Source: Glycomyces tenuis DSM 44171 (GTDB lineage: Bacteria > Actinomycetota > Actinomycetes > Mycobacteriales > Micromonosporaceae). Taken from it: DNA of 55,545 nucleotides. The translations under genes and the position numbers were made by a program. The notes below the pieces were generated by a model. It saw nothing but the letters and a program-made list of their open reading frames with translations. It was not told where the DNA came from and searched no databases. Positions 1-7,853 of this stretch are shown here, piece by piece. Numbering within the stretch: position 1 is the stretch's first letter; each line of letters begins with the position of its first letter. Where the stretch lies: NCBI RefSeq assembly GCF_000427885.1, contig NZ_ATYW01000008.1, positions 1-55,545 on the forward strand. Direction: 5' to 3'.

Positions 1-428
1 TCGGGGTCGTCCTGGTTGTTGCAGACGTCGCCGTTGATGGTGAACTGGCCGGGCGCGGTCGAGCTGCCCGAGCCGACGAAGCCGAAGACCTCGCGGCTCT
101 GGCCGGAGGCGATGGAGCCGTTCCATCCGACGTCGGAGCCGGTGAAGGTCGAGCCGCTCTGGCTCCAGTCGACGTTCCAGGCGCTCTGGACGGAGGTGCC
201 GGAGGGGAAGTCCCAGGCGATCTCCCAGCCGTTGATCGGCTCGTCGGCGGTGACGACGATGTTGGCCTGGAAACCCCCGCCCCAGCTGCTGATGACGTTG
301 TAGTCGACCTCGCATCCCGCTTCGGCGGACGCCTGGTTCGCCGAGGCGATGGTCAAGGCGCCGGCACCGAGCGCGGCGACGGCCGCGGCGGTGACCGCGA
401 ATCTCCTATTTCTTCGATGTACTTGCAT
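1..428 (-). CDS. Secreted CBM2-containing protein (3' part outside window)
   Basis: The 142 visible residues start with a basic N-terminus and a hydrophobic stretch ending in an Ala-rich signal-peptidase-like region (about residues 1-36). A carbohydrate-binding module of family 2 follows. Its framing cysteines are at residues 39 (GCEVDY) and 136 (GDVCNN), with the conserved exposed tryptophans (SSWGGG, NGWEIAW, WNGS) between them. CBM2 binds crystalline cellulose, xylan or chitin. The catalytic domain, if any, would follow the CBM past the left edge, so the activity is unknown. The ATG at 428 was chosen because the signal peptide follows it directly. A CebR-like operator lies about 110 bp upstream, which fits induction by cello-oligosaccharides. 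Confidence 0.85.
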   Translation of the reverse strand, partial: MQVHRRNRRFAVTAAAVAALGAGALTIASANQASAEAGCEVDYNVISSWGGGFQANIVVTADEPINGWEIAWDFPSGTSVQSAWNVDWSQSGSTFTGSDVGWNGSIASGQSREVFGFVGSGSSTAPGQFTINGDVCNNQDDP

Positions 429-533
429 GTCTCGATTTCCTTCGCTCTTCGGACTCCGCCGCTCCAGCGGCGCCCGAAAGGGTTCGCCGGGTGTCTTGGC
501 TCGCGTTGAATCGATGTGAGGGTCGCTTGAAGA

Positions 534-547
534 GGAAAGCGCTCCCA
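534..547 (-). promoter_or_regulatory. CebR-like operator
   Basis: Read on the minus strand this is TGGGAGCGCTTTCC. It matches 11 of 14 positions of the TGGGAGCGCTCCCA operator known for the cellobiose/cellulose repressor CebR of streptomycetes. It sits about 106 bp upstream of the CBM2 gene start. A second AAGCGCTT core is at 625-632. The match is seen; regulation is inferred. Confidence 0.6.
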
Positions 548-608
548 AGCTATATATCGATGCTCACCTATATTTGGACGGTCTGTCAATATTTCCATGG
601 AATTTTCA

Positions 609-617
609 GAAACTTTC
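609..617. promoter_or_regulatory. GAAACTTTC inverted motif upstream of the CBM2 gene
   Basis: GAAACTTTC is a 4+1+4 inverted repeat of the type described upstream of streptomycete xylanase genes. It lies about 185 bp upstream of the CBM2 protein start, between the CebR-like site and the rest of the 760-bp gap (429-1187). In that gap I see no convincing gene. The long minus-strand reading at 929-1225 has no recognisable domain. Confidence 0.35.
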
Positions 618-1187
618 CATAGGCAAGCGCTTAATACAGCGAAATCACTGCCGGACGGGAAATCCGCCACATCGCCAGAAACAAGCCTGTAACGATAAAG
701 AGCTGCGGTAACACTCCACATCTCGACCCGGAAAACGGCGAAAGGCCGTCCGAAAATTACTACTCGGACAGCCGATGCGAATGGTTCTAATGTGATACCA
801 GTCGACTGCTTCGCCGCGGCTCCTGGAAACTTCCGAGAACCGGCCACCCGATCTTCCGGCCGGGATTCGGGGCGCCCGCACCTGAAACAAGGGGTTCGCG
901 CGCCGGCTTCCCGCAGGCGGTGCGAGGTTCACGCCGCATCCGTCTCGATCGCGTGAGGCGGGATCAGCAGCCGTCCCGGCGCTGCGGCGTTCTTCGCCGG
1001 CTCGACCTTGACCGCATCCCGCCACCGGCGGCGCAGCGTGTCTCCGGCCCGATCCCGTTCCGCAGCGGGGCGCGGCCGTCCGAGCCGAGACACGGCCTCA
1101 CCGTTCGGGTCCCACTCGGGGCGTTGCCGCGGGCGCCGACGAAGCGGCACGGCATCGGCGTGCAGGAACGGATCGGGCGGGAAGCTC

Positions 1188-1216
1188 GGGCGCCGCCACG
1201 AGTCGTGGCGGCGCCC
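1188..1216 (-). terminator. Hairpin terminator after the metalloprotease gene
   Basis: A perfect 12-bp GC-rich stem (GGGCGCCGCCAC / GTGGCGGCGCCC) with a 5-nt loop, 34 bp beyond the stop of the leftward gene at 1251. No T-tract, as is usual in actinomycetes. Confidence 0.7.
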
Positions 1217-1250
1217 GCACGGCACCGGCGCGTCCGCGGGCGGGCCGGGA

Positions 1251-2537
1251 TCAGAGTCCGTATCGGGATTTGAGGTGGCGCCACCAGTCGCGCAGCATCC
1301 ACCGGTCGAACTCGGTGATGGTCGAGGAGGACCCGGCCTTCATGATGAAGCAGCACTGCCCGGTCGGGGTCCAGTCGTAGAAGTCGTCGAGCCCGAAGGT
1401 GTGCCCCACCTCGTGCAGGTAGATCGTGACCTGGTCCGAGCCGAGCGCGTTCACGAAGTACTCCTGGCCCATGCGCTGGCCCCAGTCGCCGCCGGCGCCT
1501 CCGCCCATGCCCTGCGTCAGCCACAGCGACTGGTCGTAGTGGTGGTCGTAGCCGCCAGGGCAGTTCGGGTAGTTACCGTCCTGGTGGAAGAACCGGCCGC
1601 AGTCCTCGGCGCACTGCGGCGCGTCCTCCCGGATGTCCCCGATGTAGATGTCGACCGAGTCGTCGCTCCACTGGAGCAGGTCGCGGTCGTAGGCGGCCCA
1701 GCCGACCACGTTCACCTCGATCCGCTGGAACGGCCACTCGTTCCAGCCGACCATCTGGTCGAACCACAACTGGTACTGCTCTTGGAGTTTGGACTCGATG
1801 TCATCGCGCAGCGAGGCCGAGACCGGGTTCTGCGAATCCCAGCGGACGCAGTAGTTGATCGCGCCGCCGGTGGCCATGACCTGGTCCCAGCCGAAGTTGC
1901 GGAAGTCGAGGTTGTAGGTGTCCTCCACATGCGCCCAGACCTCGTTCAACGGCTGCACCAGGTTCGAGGGCGGGTTCCACTCCTCCTGCTGGCCGCCGCC
2001 CTCGCCGTAGACGTTCCATTCGAGGACGCCGACGCTGGCCTCGCCGCTGTGGAGGACGGCGCGGAGGGCGGTGGTGGTGACCTGGCCGAACTCGACCGAG
2101 TTGTACTGGTCGGGCGTGGTGCCGTAGGGGCCGTCGGCGATCACCGGCTGCCATGAGTCGCCGGAGCGGTATTCGATGTGCCATGAGGCGGGGACGCGGA
2201 CGCCGCCGTTGTCGTCGAAGAAGTACATGTCGGACGAGGAGACGGTGACCGGTCCGCCCCAGGTGAGCTGGACCCATTGGGTGCCCTCTTCGGGCCAGGT
2301 GCCCCAGCGGGCGTTCTGGGCGTCGTTGGACTGGGGCGGGTCGACGCCGTCGTTGACCGCGTCGACCGTCTCCCATGGGGAGGTGTACGACGCCGACGGC
2401 GTGGCGGCGTTGGCCACATTGGCCGCTTGAGCCTGCGCGGCGGTGGCGGTGAGGGCCTGGAGCGTCCAGGCCGTCGCGGCGGCGAGCACTGCGGCGAGCA
2501 GCAGTCGCAGCTTCGGACGTTGTGCGTGTCTCAGCAT
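1251..2537 (-). CDS. Secreted metzincin-type metalloprotease with discoidin-like domain
   Basis: A 428-residue protein. Residues 1 to about 36 form a signal peptide (arginine-rich start, long Ala/Leu core, AQAQA end). Residues about 37-180 resemble an F5/8-type C (discoidin) beta-sandwich, with WGTWPEEGTQWVQLTWGG and a closing VLEWNVYG strand, a fold often used to bind sugars. The C-terminal half carries HEVGHTFGLDD at about residue 375, which is the HExxHxxGxxD zinc site of metzincins. A plausible Met-turn (FIMK) follows about 24 residues later. The ATG at 2537 was chosen over upstream starts because AAGGAG precedes it and the signal peptide follows. Substrate unknown; extracellular protein or glycoprotein breakdown is likely. 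Confidence 0.8.
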   Translation of the reverse strand: MLRHAQRPKLRLLLAAVLAAATAWTLQALTATAAQAQAANVANAATPSASYTSPWETVDAVNDGVDPPQSNDAQNARWGTWPEEGTQWVQLTWGGPVTVSSSDMYFFDDNGGVRVPASWHIEYRSGDSWQPVIADGPYGTTPDQYNSVEFGQVTTTALRAVLHSGEASVGVLEWNVYGEGGGQQEEWNPPSNLVQPLNEVWAHVEDTYNLDFRNFGWDQVMATGGAINYCVRWDSQNPVSASLRDDIESKLQEQYQLWFDQMVGWNEWPFQRIEVNVVGWAAYDRDLLQWSDDSVDIYIGDIREDAPQCAEDCGRFFHQDGNYPNCPGGYDHHYDQSLWLTQGMGGGAGGDWGQRMGQEYFVNALGSDQVTIYLHEVGHTFGLDDFYDWTPTGQCCFIMKAGSSSTITEFDRWMLRDWWRHLKSRYGL

Positions 2538-2689
2538 GGTTTCTCCTTGTGCCGGTTGGAGTTCTCTTGCATTCGGCACCGGTGGCGCCGGTTCGGGGGT
2601 CGGAGTGGGGGCGCGCCGTTCGACGACGCCGGTCCCGCCGCTCCGCATGGCGGCCCGCCTGCGGGTGCGGGGAGCCGGGACGGCCGATG

Positions 2690-2828
2690 CCGTTGCGCCA
2701 TGGCGTGCCTCCGAAGGGCGTGGGTCGGTGCGGGGCCGGGATCGAGACCGAAAGCAAACCGAAAAGGTTTTCTGAATCGTTGTAGGCGTTATGGTACGAG
2801 CCCATGCTCCAGAGTGTCAATGCATAGA
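2690..2828 (-). promoter_or_regulatory. Promoter-operator-leader module, copy 1 (drives the metalloprotease gene)
   Basis: Read leftward it contains TGCATTGACA (-35-like TTGACA at 2820-2815) and a TACCAT -10-like hexamer 18 bp on. The palindrome GAAAACCTTTTC follows (2759-2770) and then about 70 bp of conserved leader ending near 2690. Each part recurs in inverted orientation at 2969-3095. The palindrome lies just past the expected start point, a typical LacI-family repressor position. The untranslated leader would be about 240 nt. Confidence 0.55.
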
Positions 2829-2968
2829 TCAAGATCAATGTTAGTTGCAGTCGCCTTTATCGATACACACCACCAGGGCGGGTGCAGCGAAGCTTCGGAC
2901 TCCCGCCACGGCGGCGAGCCTTTCGGCCCCGCCCGGTCGGCACCTCCGGATTGCATCGGCCCCGGTCG

Positions 2969-3095
2969 GTGCATTGACGCGCGAAACGGGGCCCATACGA
3001 GAGCCCGTCCAGCGATTCGAAAACCTTTTCTGAGTTTTTCCGGACGCTGGCCCGGCCTGAGCCGCCGACACTTCCGGAGGCATGCGATGGCACAA
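2969..3095 (+). promoter_or_regulatory. Promoter-operator-leader module, copy 2 (divergent)
   Basis: This is the same module facing right. TGCATTGAC is at 2970-2978, the palindrome GAAAACCTTTTC at 3018-3029 is preceded by CGATTC as in copy 1, and the conserved leader ends in CGGAGGCATGCGATGG. It points at a decayed secreted-protein leader (3140-3289), so copy 2 may be a promoter that outlived its gene. Confidence 0.5.
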
Positions 3096-3139
3096 CGGCG
3101 ACGACCGACCCCGCCCCGCCGCACCGGAGGCGGGCCGTC

Positions 3140-3289
3140 GTGAACGCCCCCTTCTCACGCGGAACCGCGCTCCGCCTGGGCGCCTTGGCCGGTGCCGCAC
3201 CGGCCGTGGGCGCGCTCGGCTTCGCGAACGCCGCCCCAGGCGGCCTCGCCGGCCCCGCCGCCACCGCGGCCGAGTCGTCGAGCGCCTGA
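3140..3289 (+). pseudogene. Remnant of an exported-protein leader
   Basis: GTG at 3140 opens 49 codons that read like a Tat/Sec export leader: SRGTALRLGALAGAAPAVG, then an ANAAPG cleavage-like site. The frame stops at TGA 3287-3289 without a mature domain. Its position right behind promoter copy 2 suggests the front of a deleted secreted protein. It could also be a chance reading frame in GC-rich DNA; confidence is low. Confidence 0.3.
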
Positions 3290-3343
3290 CAGGCGCCCGC
3301 GAGCGGCAGCGCGACGGAAGCCGAGGCCGCGGCGGCGCACCGA

Positions 3344-3387
3344 GCACAGTGGGAGCCGGCCGCGAAAGCGGCCGGCTCCCACTGTGC
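3344..3387 (-). terminator. Strong hairpin terminator
   Basis: A perfect 20-bp stem (GCACAGTGGGAGCCGGCCGC and its complement) closed by a GAAA tetraloop. It lies 30 bp beyond the stop of the leftward gene at 3418 and would also block rightward transcription from promoter copy 2. Confidence 0.85.
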
Positions 3388-3417
3388 TTCCCGGGGGCTG
3401 TCCGGTCAAGGCGCCCG

Positions 3418-3822
3418 TCAGGCGTGCAGCGCCTCGGTGATCTTGCGGGACATCTCGGCCATCGTGGGGCTGGGCTCGCCCTTGTGGGCGCGGTTGGCGG
3501 CCTCGACGGCGACGGTGATCGTCGTGCGGAAGTTCTCCGCCTCGGCCTCGTCCTGCTCCCCGAGCAGCTTCACCGACGCGGTCAGCGCGGGCAGGACCTG
3601 GTCGGCGATGGCGGCCGCGGACTTGCCCTTGATCTTCACGCCGCCGGCCTGCTCGGCCAGGACGTGGCCGACCGCGCCGGTGGCGGCGTTCAGGGCCAGG
3701 GAGGCCTCGGTGCCGACCTTGTGGGCCGAACCGGCGATGCCCGCGAAGGACAGCAGGGTGACGGTGCCCCAAGCGGCGGTGCGGATGGTGGTCTCGTCCT
3801 GGGCGGAAAGGTTGACGGTCAT
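3418..3822 (-). CDS. Conserved-looking hypothetical protein, 134 aa
   Basis: The start is ATG 3822, preceded by AAGGAG. The protein is small, soluble and mostly helical, with Ala/Val-rich segments and two charged stretches (GEQDEAEAENF and ANRAHKGEPSPTMAEM). There is no signal peptide, no clear membrane span and no cysteine. I do not recognise a family. It stands alone between a strong terminator and a divergent operon, so the context gives no function. That it is a real gene is supported by the ribosome site, codon bias and the terminator directly behind it. Confidence 0.7.
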   Translation of the reverse strand: MTVNLSAQDETTIRTAAWGTVTLLSFAGIAGSAHKVGTEASLALNAATGAVGHVLAEQAGGVKIKGKSAAAIADQVLPALTASVKLLGEQDEAEAENFRTTITVAVEAANRAHKGEPSPTMAEMSRKITEALHA

Positions 3823-4063
3823 GGGAGTTGCTCCTTCGTTGCGGTTCTTCCGGGGCGTTTCGCCTTGGTGAGACAACTGTCGACGGACGCCCTGACACCG
3901 TGCTGACATCGCCCTGTCGCGGCCGGGCGGCCGCGTGTCAGCCTTCCCCGCCAGGGGCTCGTGCGGCGCGGAGCGCTCGCCGAAGCCCCCGACGGGCCTC
4001 GGGGGCGGCCGATACGCCGGTCCTGGCACGAAGCGAACTCGTCATGTACGATTTCATCTAGCG

Positions 4064-4073
4064 CTATAGTATT
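4064..4073 (+). promoter_or_regulatory. AT-rich CTATAGTATT element upstream of the acid-sugar operon
   Basis: CTATAGTATT lies 68 bp upstream of the first gene of the tetronate operon. The identical 10-mer occurs at 10416-10425, upstream of the permease genes. In this GC-rich DNA such a shared AT-rich element suggests a common operator, probably for the GntR/FCD protein encoded between the two units. Confidence 0.45.
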
Positions 4074-4140
4074 TTATTCATCGGCCCCCTCGGGAGCCCG
4101 CACCGGCGGCGGATCGGCCGCTCAGAGAGGAACACCGGAG

Positions 4141-5130
4141 ATGACCAGGGGACGCGTGCTCGTCACCACCGCGTGGCTTCGCCCGGACGACGAGGTGCAC
4201 CGGTACCTGCGCGACTCGGATCTGGAGGTGGCGCACAGCTCGTTCAAGGACCGCGCGCGGACCGGCGAGCGCCTGATCGACCTCGTCGGACCCTTCGACG
4301 CGGTCATCGCGGGCACCGACCCCTTCACCGCCGAGGTGCTCGACGCGGCCCCGAAGCTGCGGGTGATCGGCCGGACCGGCGTCGGCTACGACAACATCGA
4401 CGTCGAGGCCGCGACCGCCCGCGGCATCGCCGTGTGCCCGACCCCCGGCGTCAACCGCCAGTCCGTCGCCGAGCACACCATCGGCCTGCTGCTGGCCGCC
4501 GCGCGGATGATCCCGCAGAACGTCGCGAGCGTGCGCGGCGGCGGCTGGGACCAGGTCTCCGGCCGCGAACTGGGCGGCGCGGTCCTGGGCGTGGTCGGGC
4601 TGGGCGCGATCGGCAAGCTCGTCGCGACCATGGCGCAGGGGCTGGGCATGACGGTGATCGCCCACGACCCCTTCCCCGACCACGAGTTCGCCCGGGAGCA
4701 CGGCATCCGCGAAGCGGGCCTGGACGAGCTCCTCGGCGAGGCGGACTTCGTCAGCCTGCACCTGTTCCTCTCCCCCGAGACCCGCCACCTCATCGACGCC
4801 GCGGCGATCGCCAAGATGAAGGACGGCGCCTTCCTGGTCAACGCCGCCCGCGGCGGCGTCGTGCACGAGGACGCCCTCGCCGACGCCCTGGCCTCGGGCA
4901 AGCTCGCCGGCGCGGCCCTGGACACGGTCGAGGTCGAGCCGCTGCCCGCCGACAGCCGCCTCCGCGGACTCGACAACCTCGTCGTCACCGCCCACATCGG
5001 AGCCGCGACCGTCGAGTCGAGGGCGCGTTCGGGCATGACGGCCGCCCGCTCCGTCGTCGACGGGCTCGAAGGCCGCATCCCGCCGCAGACCGTCAACCCG
5101 CAGTGCGTCCGAGCGCGCGCCGCGAGCTGA
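4141..5130 (+). CDS. D-2-hydroxyacid dehydrogenase (SerA/phosphoglycerate dehydrogenase-like)
   Basis: A 329-residue NAD-dependent dehydrogenase, first gene of the operon. Visible features are the nucleotide-binding GLGAIGK, the substrate-loop arginine and glycines in NAARGGVV, the acidic partner in the VEVEPLP region and the catalytic histidine in AHIGAAT. ATG 4141 was chosen because GAGAGG/CCGGAG precedes it and the protein then begins at the first beta strand (GRVLVTTAW). In acid-sugar pathways the first step oxidises C2 of a tetronate to the 2-oxo acid. That step is usually done by an LtnD-type enzyme of the hydroxyisobutyrate dehydrogenase family, so here an unrelated fold would do it (inference). 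Confidence 0.85.
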   Translation: MTRGRVLVTTAWLRPDDEVHRYLRDSDLEVAHSSFKDRARTGERLIDLVGPFDAVIAGTDPFTAEVLDAAPKLRVIGRTGVGYDNIDVEAATARGIAVCPTPGVNRQSVAEHTIGLLLAAARMIPQNVASVRGGGWDQVSGRELGGAVLGVVGLGAIGKLVATMAQGLGMTVIAHDPFPDHEFAREHGIREAGLDELLGEADFVSLHLFLSPETRHLIDAAAIAKMKDGAFLVNAARGGVVHEDALADALASGKLAGAALDTVEVEPLPADSRLRGLDNLVVTAHIGAATVESRARSGMTAARSVVDGLEGRIPPQTVNPQCVRARAAS

Positions 5131-5140
5131 GGAGGAGACC

Positions 5141-5929
5141 ATGACGACCCTTCGCTTCGACGCCAACCTCAAATGGCTGTTCACCGAGCACGAGTTCGAA
5201 GCCCGCTTCGAGGCCGCCGCGAACGCCGGGTTCACCGCCGTCGAATACGCCTCGCCCTATGCGCACACCGCCGCCCGCCTGAAGCGGCTGCTCGACGACA
5301 ACGGCCTCGCGCAGATCCTCGTCAACACGCCCATGGGCCCGGCCGGATCGCCCACCCGCCAAGGCCTCGCCTGCATCCCCGACGCGGTCGGCGAATACCG
5401 CGACGGCGTCCTGCGCGGCCTCGAGTACGCCACCGCGCTGGGGGCGCCGTTCCTGCACGTCGTCGGCGGCCTGGTCCCCGAAGGCGTCAGCCGCGACCGG
5501 GCCTTCGCCCGCTACGTCGCGAACCTCGCGTGGGCCGCCGAGCAGGCCCGCGGCACCGGCGTCCGCCTGCTGCTCGAAGCGCAGAACAAACGCGACGCGC
5601 CCGGCTTCGTCCTCGAGACGCAGGCGCAGGCCGCCGCCGTCGCGGAGGCGGTCGGTCCCGAACGGGTGGGGCTGCTCCTGGACTTCTACCACGCGCAGAT
5701 CGACGAAGGCGACCTGATCCGCACCTACCTGCGCTTCCACGAGCTCGTCCTCCATCTCCAGGTCGCCGACCCGCCCTCGCGCCACGAGCCCGGCACCGGC
5801 GAGATCGGATGGTCAGGGCTGTTCGAGGCCGTCGCCCGCTCCGGCTACGACGGCTGGATCGGCTGCGAGTACCGGCCCAAGGCCGGGACCGTCGCCGGGC
5901 TGGGGTGGATGCGGGAGGCCACGGCATGA
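5141..5929 (+). CDS. otnI: 2-oxo-tetronate isomerase / hydroxypyruvate isomerase family
   Basis: A 262-residue TIM-barrel isomerase, about the usual length for OtnI/Hyi. Metal- and substrate-binding segments are LLEAQNKRD (Glu), LLDFYHAQ (Asp/His), LQVADPPSRHEPGTGEI and GCEYRP (Glu). The family converts 2-oxo-tetronate to 3-oxo-tetronate in four-carbon acid-sugar catabolism, or hydroxypyruvate to tartronate semialdehyde. The OtnK and OtnC genes two and three positions downstream favour the tetronate reaction. The start ATG follows GAGGAGACC, 10 bp after the dehydrogenase stop. Confidence 0.85.
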   Translation: MTTLRFDANLKWLFTEHEFEARFEAAANAGFTAVEYASPYAHTAARLKRLLDDNGLAQILVNTPMGPAGSPTRQGLACIPDAVGEYRDGVLRGLEYATALGAPFLHVVGGLVPEGVSRDRAFARYVANLAWAAEQARGTGVRLLLEAQNKRDAPGFVLETQAQAAAVAEAVGPERVGLLLDFYHAQIDEGDLIRTYLRFHELVLHLQVADPPSRHEPGTGEIGWSGLFEAVARSGYDGWIGCEYRPKAGTVAGLGWMREATA

Positions 5930-6603
5930 GCGCCGCGCCGAGGATCGCGCTGATCAGCGCCGTCACCGCCGCCATACCGCCCGCGCGCGACGCGCTGTCC
6001 GAGGCCTTTCCCGAAGCGCAGGTGTGGAACCTGCTCGACGACCGCCTCCTGTCCGATGCGGACGCCCGCGGCGGGCTCGACGGCGGCCTGCGGTCCCGCA
6101 TGGCCCGCCTGATCGGGCACGCGCTCGCCGAGGGCGCCGACGGGGTGCTGCTGACCTGCTCGCTCTACGGTCCTGTCGCGCAGGGCTTCCGCTCGGACCG
6201 ACCGGTGCTCGCCCCGGACGAGGCGGCGTTCGCCGACATCGCGCGCGCCGGCTACGGCCGGGTCCTCGTCGTCGCCTCCTTCGAGGCCGCGAGAGACGAC
6301 TCGGTCGCGCGCCTGAGCGAGGCGCTCGACGCGAGCGGGGCCGAGGCCGACGTCAGGGGCCTCGCCGTGCCCGCCGCGATGGCGGCGACCCGGGCGCAGG
6401 ACGCCGAAGGGCTGGTCACCGCGCTGATCGACGCCTGCCGTCCACTCGCGCCGGAGGTCGAGGCCGTCTTCCTCGCCCAGTACTCGCTGGCCCCGGCCGG
6501 GGAGCGGCTGCGAGCGGCGCTCGGCGTCCCGGTCGTCTCCGGACCGGCGAGCTCGGCCGCCGCCCTGCGCCGCCTCCTCGCGGACGGCGAGGAGGCGCCG
6601 TGA
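5926..6603 (+). CDS. Aspartate/glutamate racemase superfamily protein
   Basis: A 225-residue protein whose ATG overlaps the otnI stop (ATGA). The fold signature is an N-terminal ALISAVTAAIPP strand-loop and LLTCSLYGP near residue 80, which holds the first catalytic-type cysteine. A second half resembles the racemase repeat (AVFLAQYSLAP). The place where racemases carry the second catalytic cysteine has AQYS instead, so a one-base isomerase, hydrolase or decarboxylase-type reaction is more likely than a two-base racemase. Its place inside the operon suggests it feeds a stereoisomer or side product into the tetronate pathway. The exact reaction cannot be told from sequence. Confidence 0.7.
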   Translation: MSAAPRIALISAVTAAIPPARDALSEAFPEAQVWNLLDDRLLSDADARGGLDGGLRSRMARLIGHALAEGADGVLLTCSLYGPVAQGFRSDRPVLAPDEAAFADIARAGYGRVLVVASFEAARDDSVARLSEALDASGAEADVRGLAVPAAMAATRAQDAEGLVTALIDACRPLAPEVEAVFLAQYSLAPAGERLRAALGVPVVSGPASSAAALRRLLADGEEAP

Positions 6604-7853
6604 TCGGCACCATCGCCGACGACATGACCGGCGGCACCGACGCCGCCGTCGCGTTCCACCGGCAGGGACTGCGCACCGGCGTCTACTTCGACACGCCGCC
6701 TCCCGGCGGCGTCGACGCCGCTTTGGACGCGGCCGTGATCGCGCTGAAGACCCGCACGATCCCCGCCGCCGACGCGGTGGCCCAGAGCCTCGCCGCGGCC
6801 GAGCGGCTGCGCGAGGCGGGCGCCTCCCGGCTCTACTTCAAATACTGCTCGACCTTCGACTCCACCGCCGAGGGCAACATCGGGCCGGTCTTCGACGCGC
6901 TCGCCGCGTTCACCGGCACCGACGCCGTCGTCACCACGCCGAGCTCGCCCGAGCACGGCCGCACCGCCTACCAGGGCCACCTGTTCGTGCACGACCGGCC
7001 GCTGGCCGAGTCGCCCATGCGCGACCACCCGCTCACGCCGATGCGGGACTCGTCCCTGGTGCGCCTCATGGACGCGCAGACCGCCGCGGGCGCCGCCGCC
7101 GTCCTCCCGCACCGGATCGTGCGGGACGGCGCCGAGGCCCTCGCCGCCCGGATCGCCGAGGCGCGCACCGGCCACCGGTACCTGTTCCCCGACGCCATCA
7201 CCGACGACGACCTGCTCGTCATCGCCCGGGCGATCGCCGACGAACCGCTCAGCGGCGGCGGCGCCGGGCTCGCGGGGGCGCTCGCGCGCATCGTCGCCGA
7301 ACGGGGCGGGCCGCGGACGGCCGCGCCGGAGCGGCCGCCCGGCGGCACCGCCGTGGTCCTCGCGGGCAGCTGCTCGCGGCGCACCCTCGAACAGGTCGAC
7401 CTGATGCGCCGGGCCGGGCGTCCCGCCCACCGCCTCGACGCCGCCGCGACGCCGGACCCCCACGCCCTGGCCGAGCACGCCCTGGCCTGGTACGACGCGC
7501 TCGACCCGGGCCGGGCGCCGCTGATCTACTCCTCGCTGCCGCCGGCCGAGCTGGCCGCGGTCCAGCGGGCCCTGGGCACCGAGCGCTCGGCCGAGATCCT
7601 CGAGGCCGCGACCGCCCGGATCGCCAGAGGGCTGCGGCGGCGGGGCGTCACCAGGTTCGTGTGCGCGGGCGGCGAGACCTCGGGCGCGATCGTGGCCGCG
7701 CTCGCCGTCGGCGGCGGCGTCATCGGCGCCGAGGCCGCCCGCGGCGTGCCGTGGATCCGCACCGGACAGGGCCTGGACCTGCTGCTCAAATCCGGGAACT
7801 TCGGCGAACCGGACCTCCTGCTCACCGCATCCGCCGCAGAGGAGCGACCATGA
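6600..7853 (+). CDS. otnK: Four-carbon acid sugar kinase (DUF1537)
   Basis: A 417-residue member of the OtnK/DUF1537 kinase family. GTG at 6600 overlaps the preceding stop and begins directly at the conserved IADDMTGGTDAA sugar-binding motif. Other family marks are KYCSTFDST, PSSPEHGRT, the C-terminal ATP-binding GGETSGAIV and LLLKSGNFGEPD. The family phosphorylates 3-oxo-tetronate at O4. The product is cleaved by the class II aldolase encoded next, whose start overlaps this stop. Confidence 0.92.
   Translation: MIGTIADDMTGGTDAAVAFHRQGLRTGVYFDTPPPGGVDAALDAAVIALKTRTIPAADAVAQSLAAAERLREAGASRLYFKYCSTFDSTAEGNIGPVFDALAAFTGTDAVVTTPSSPEHGRTAYQGHLFVHDRPLAESPMRDHPLTPMRDSSLVRLMDAQTAAGAAAVLPHRIVRDGAEALAARIAEARTGHRYLFPDAITDDDLLVIARAIADEPLSGGGAGLAGALARIVAERGGPRTAAPERPPGGTAVVLAGSCSRRTLEQVDLMRRAGRPAHRLDAAATPDPHALAEHALAWYDALDPGRAPLIYSSLPPAELAAVQRALGTERSAEILEAATARIARGLRRRGVTRFVCAGGETSGAIVAALAVGGGVIGAEAARGVPWIRTGQGLDLLLKSGNFGEPDLLLTASAAEERP

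Noticed and set aside
929..1225. Leftward 98-codon frame in the gap between the CBM2 and metalloprotease genes
   Set aside because: No ribosome site, Arg/Pro-rich text, no recognised domain, and its 5' end overlaps the terminator hairpin at 1188-1216.
1008..2156. Long rightward open frame of 382 codons opposite the metalloprotease gene
   Set aside because: Its composition (runs of V, E, R, A, D) is that of an antisense frame in GC-rich coding DNA, with no domain and no ribosome site. The leftward frame has signal peptide and zinc motif.
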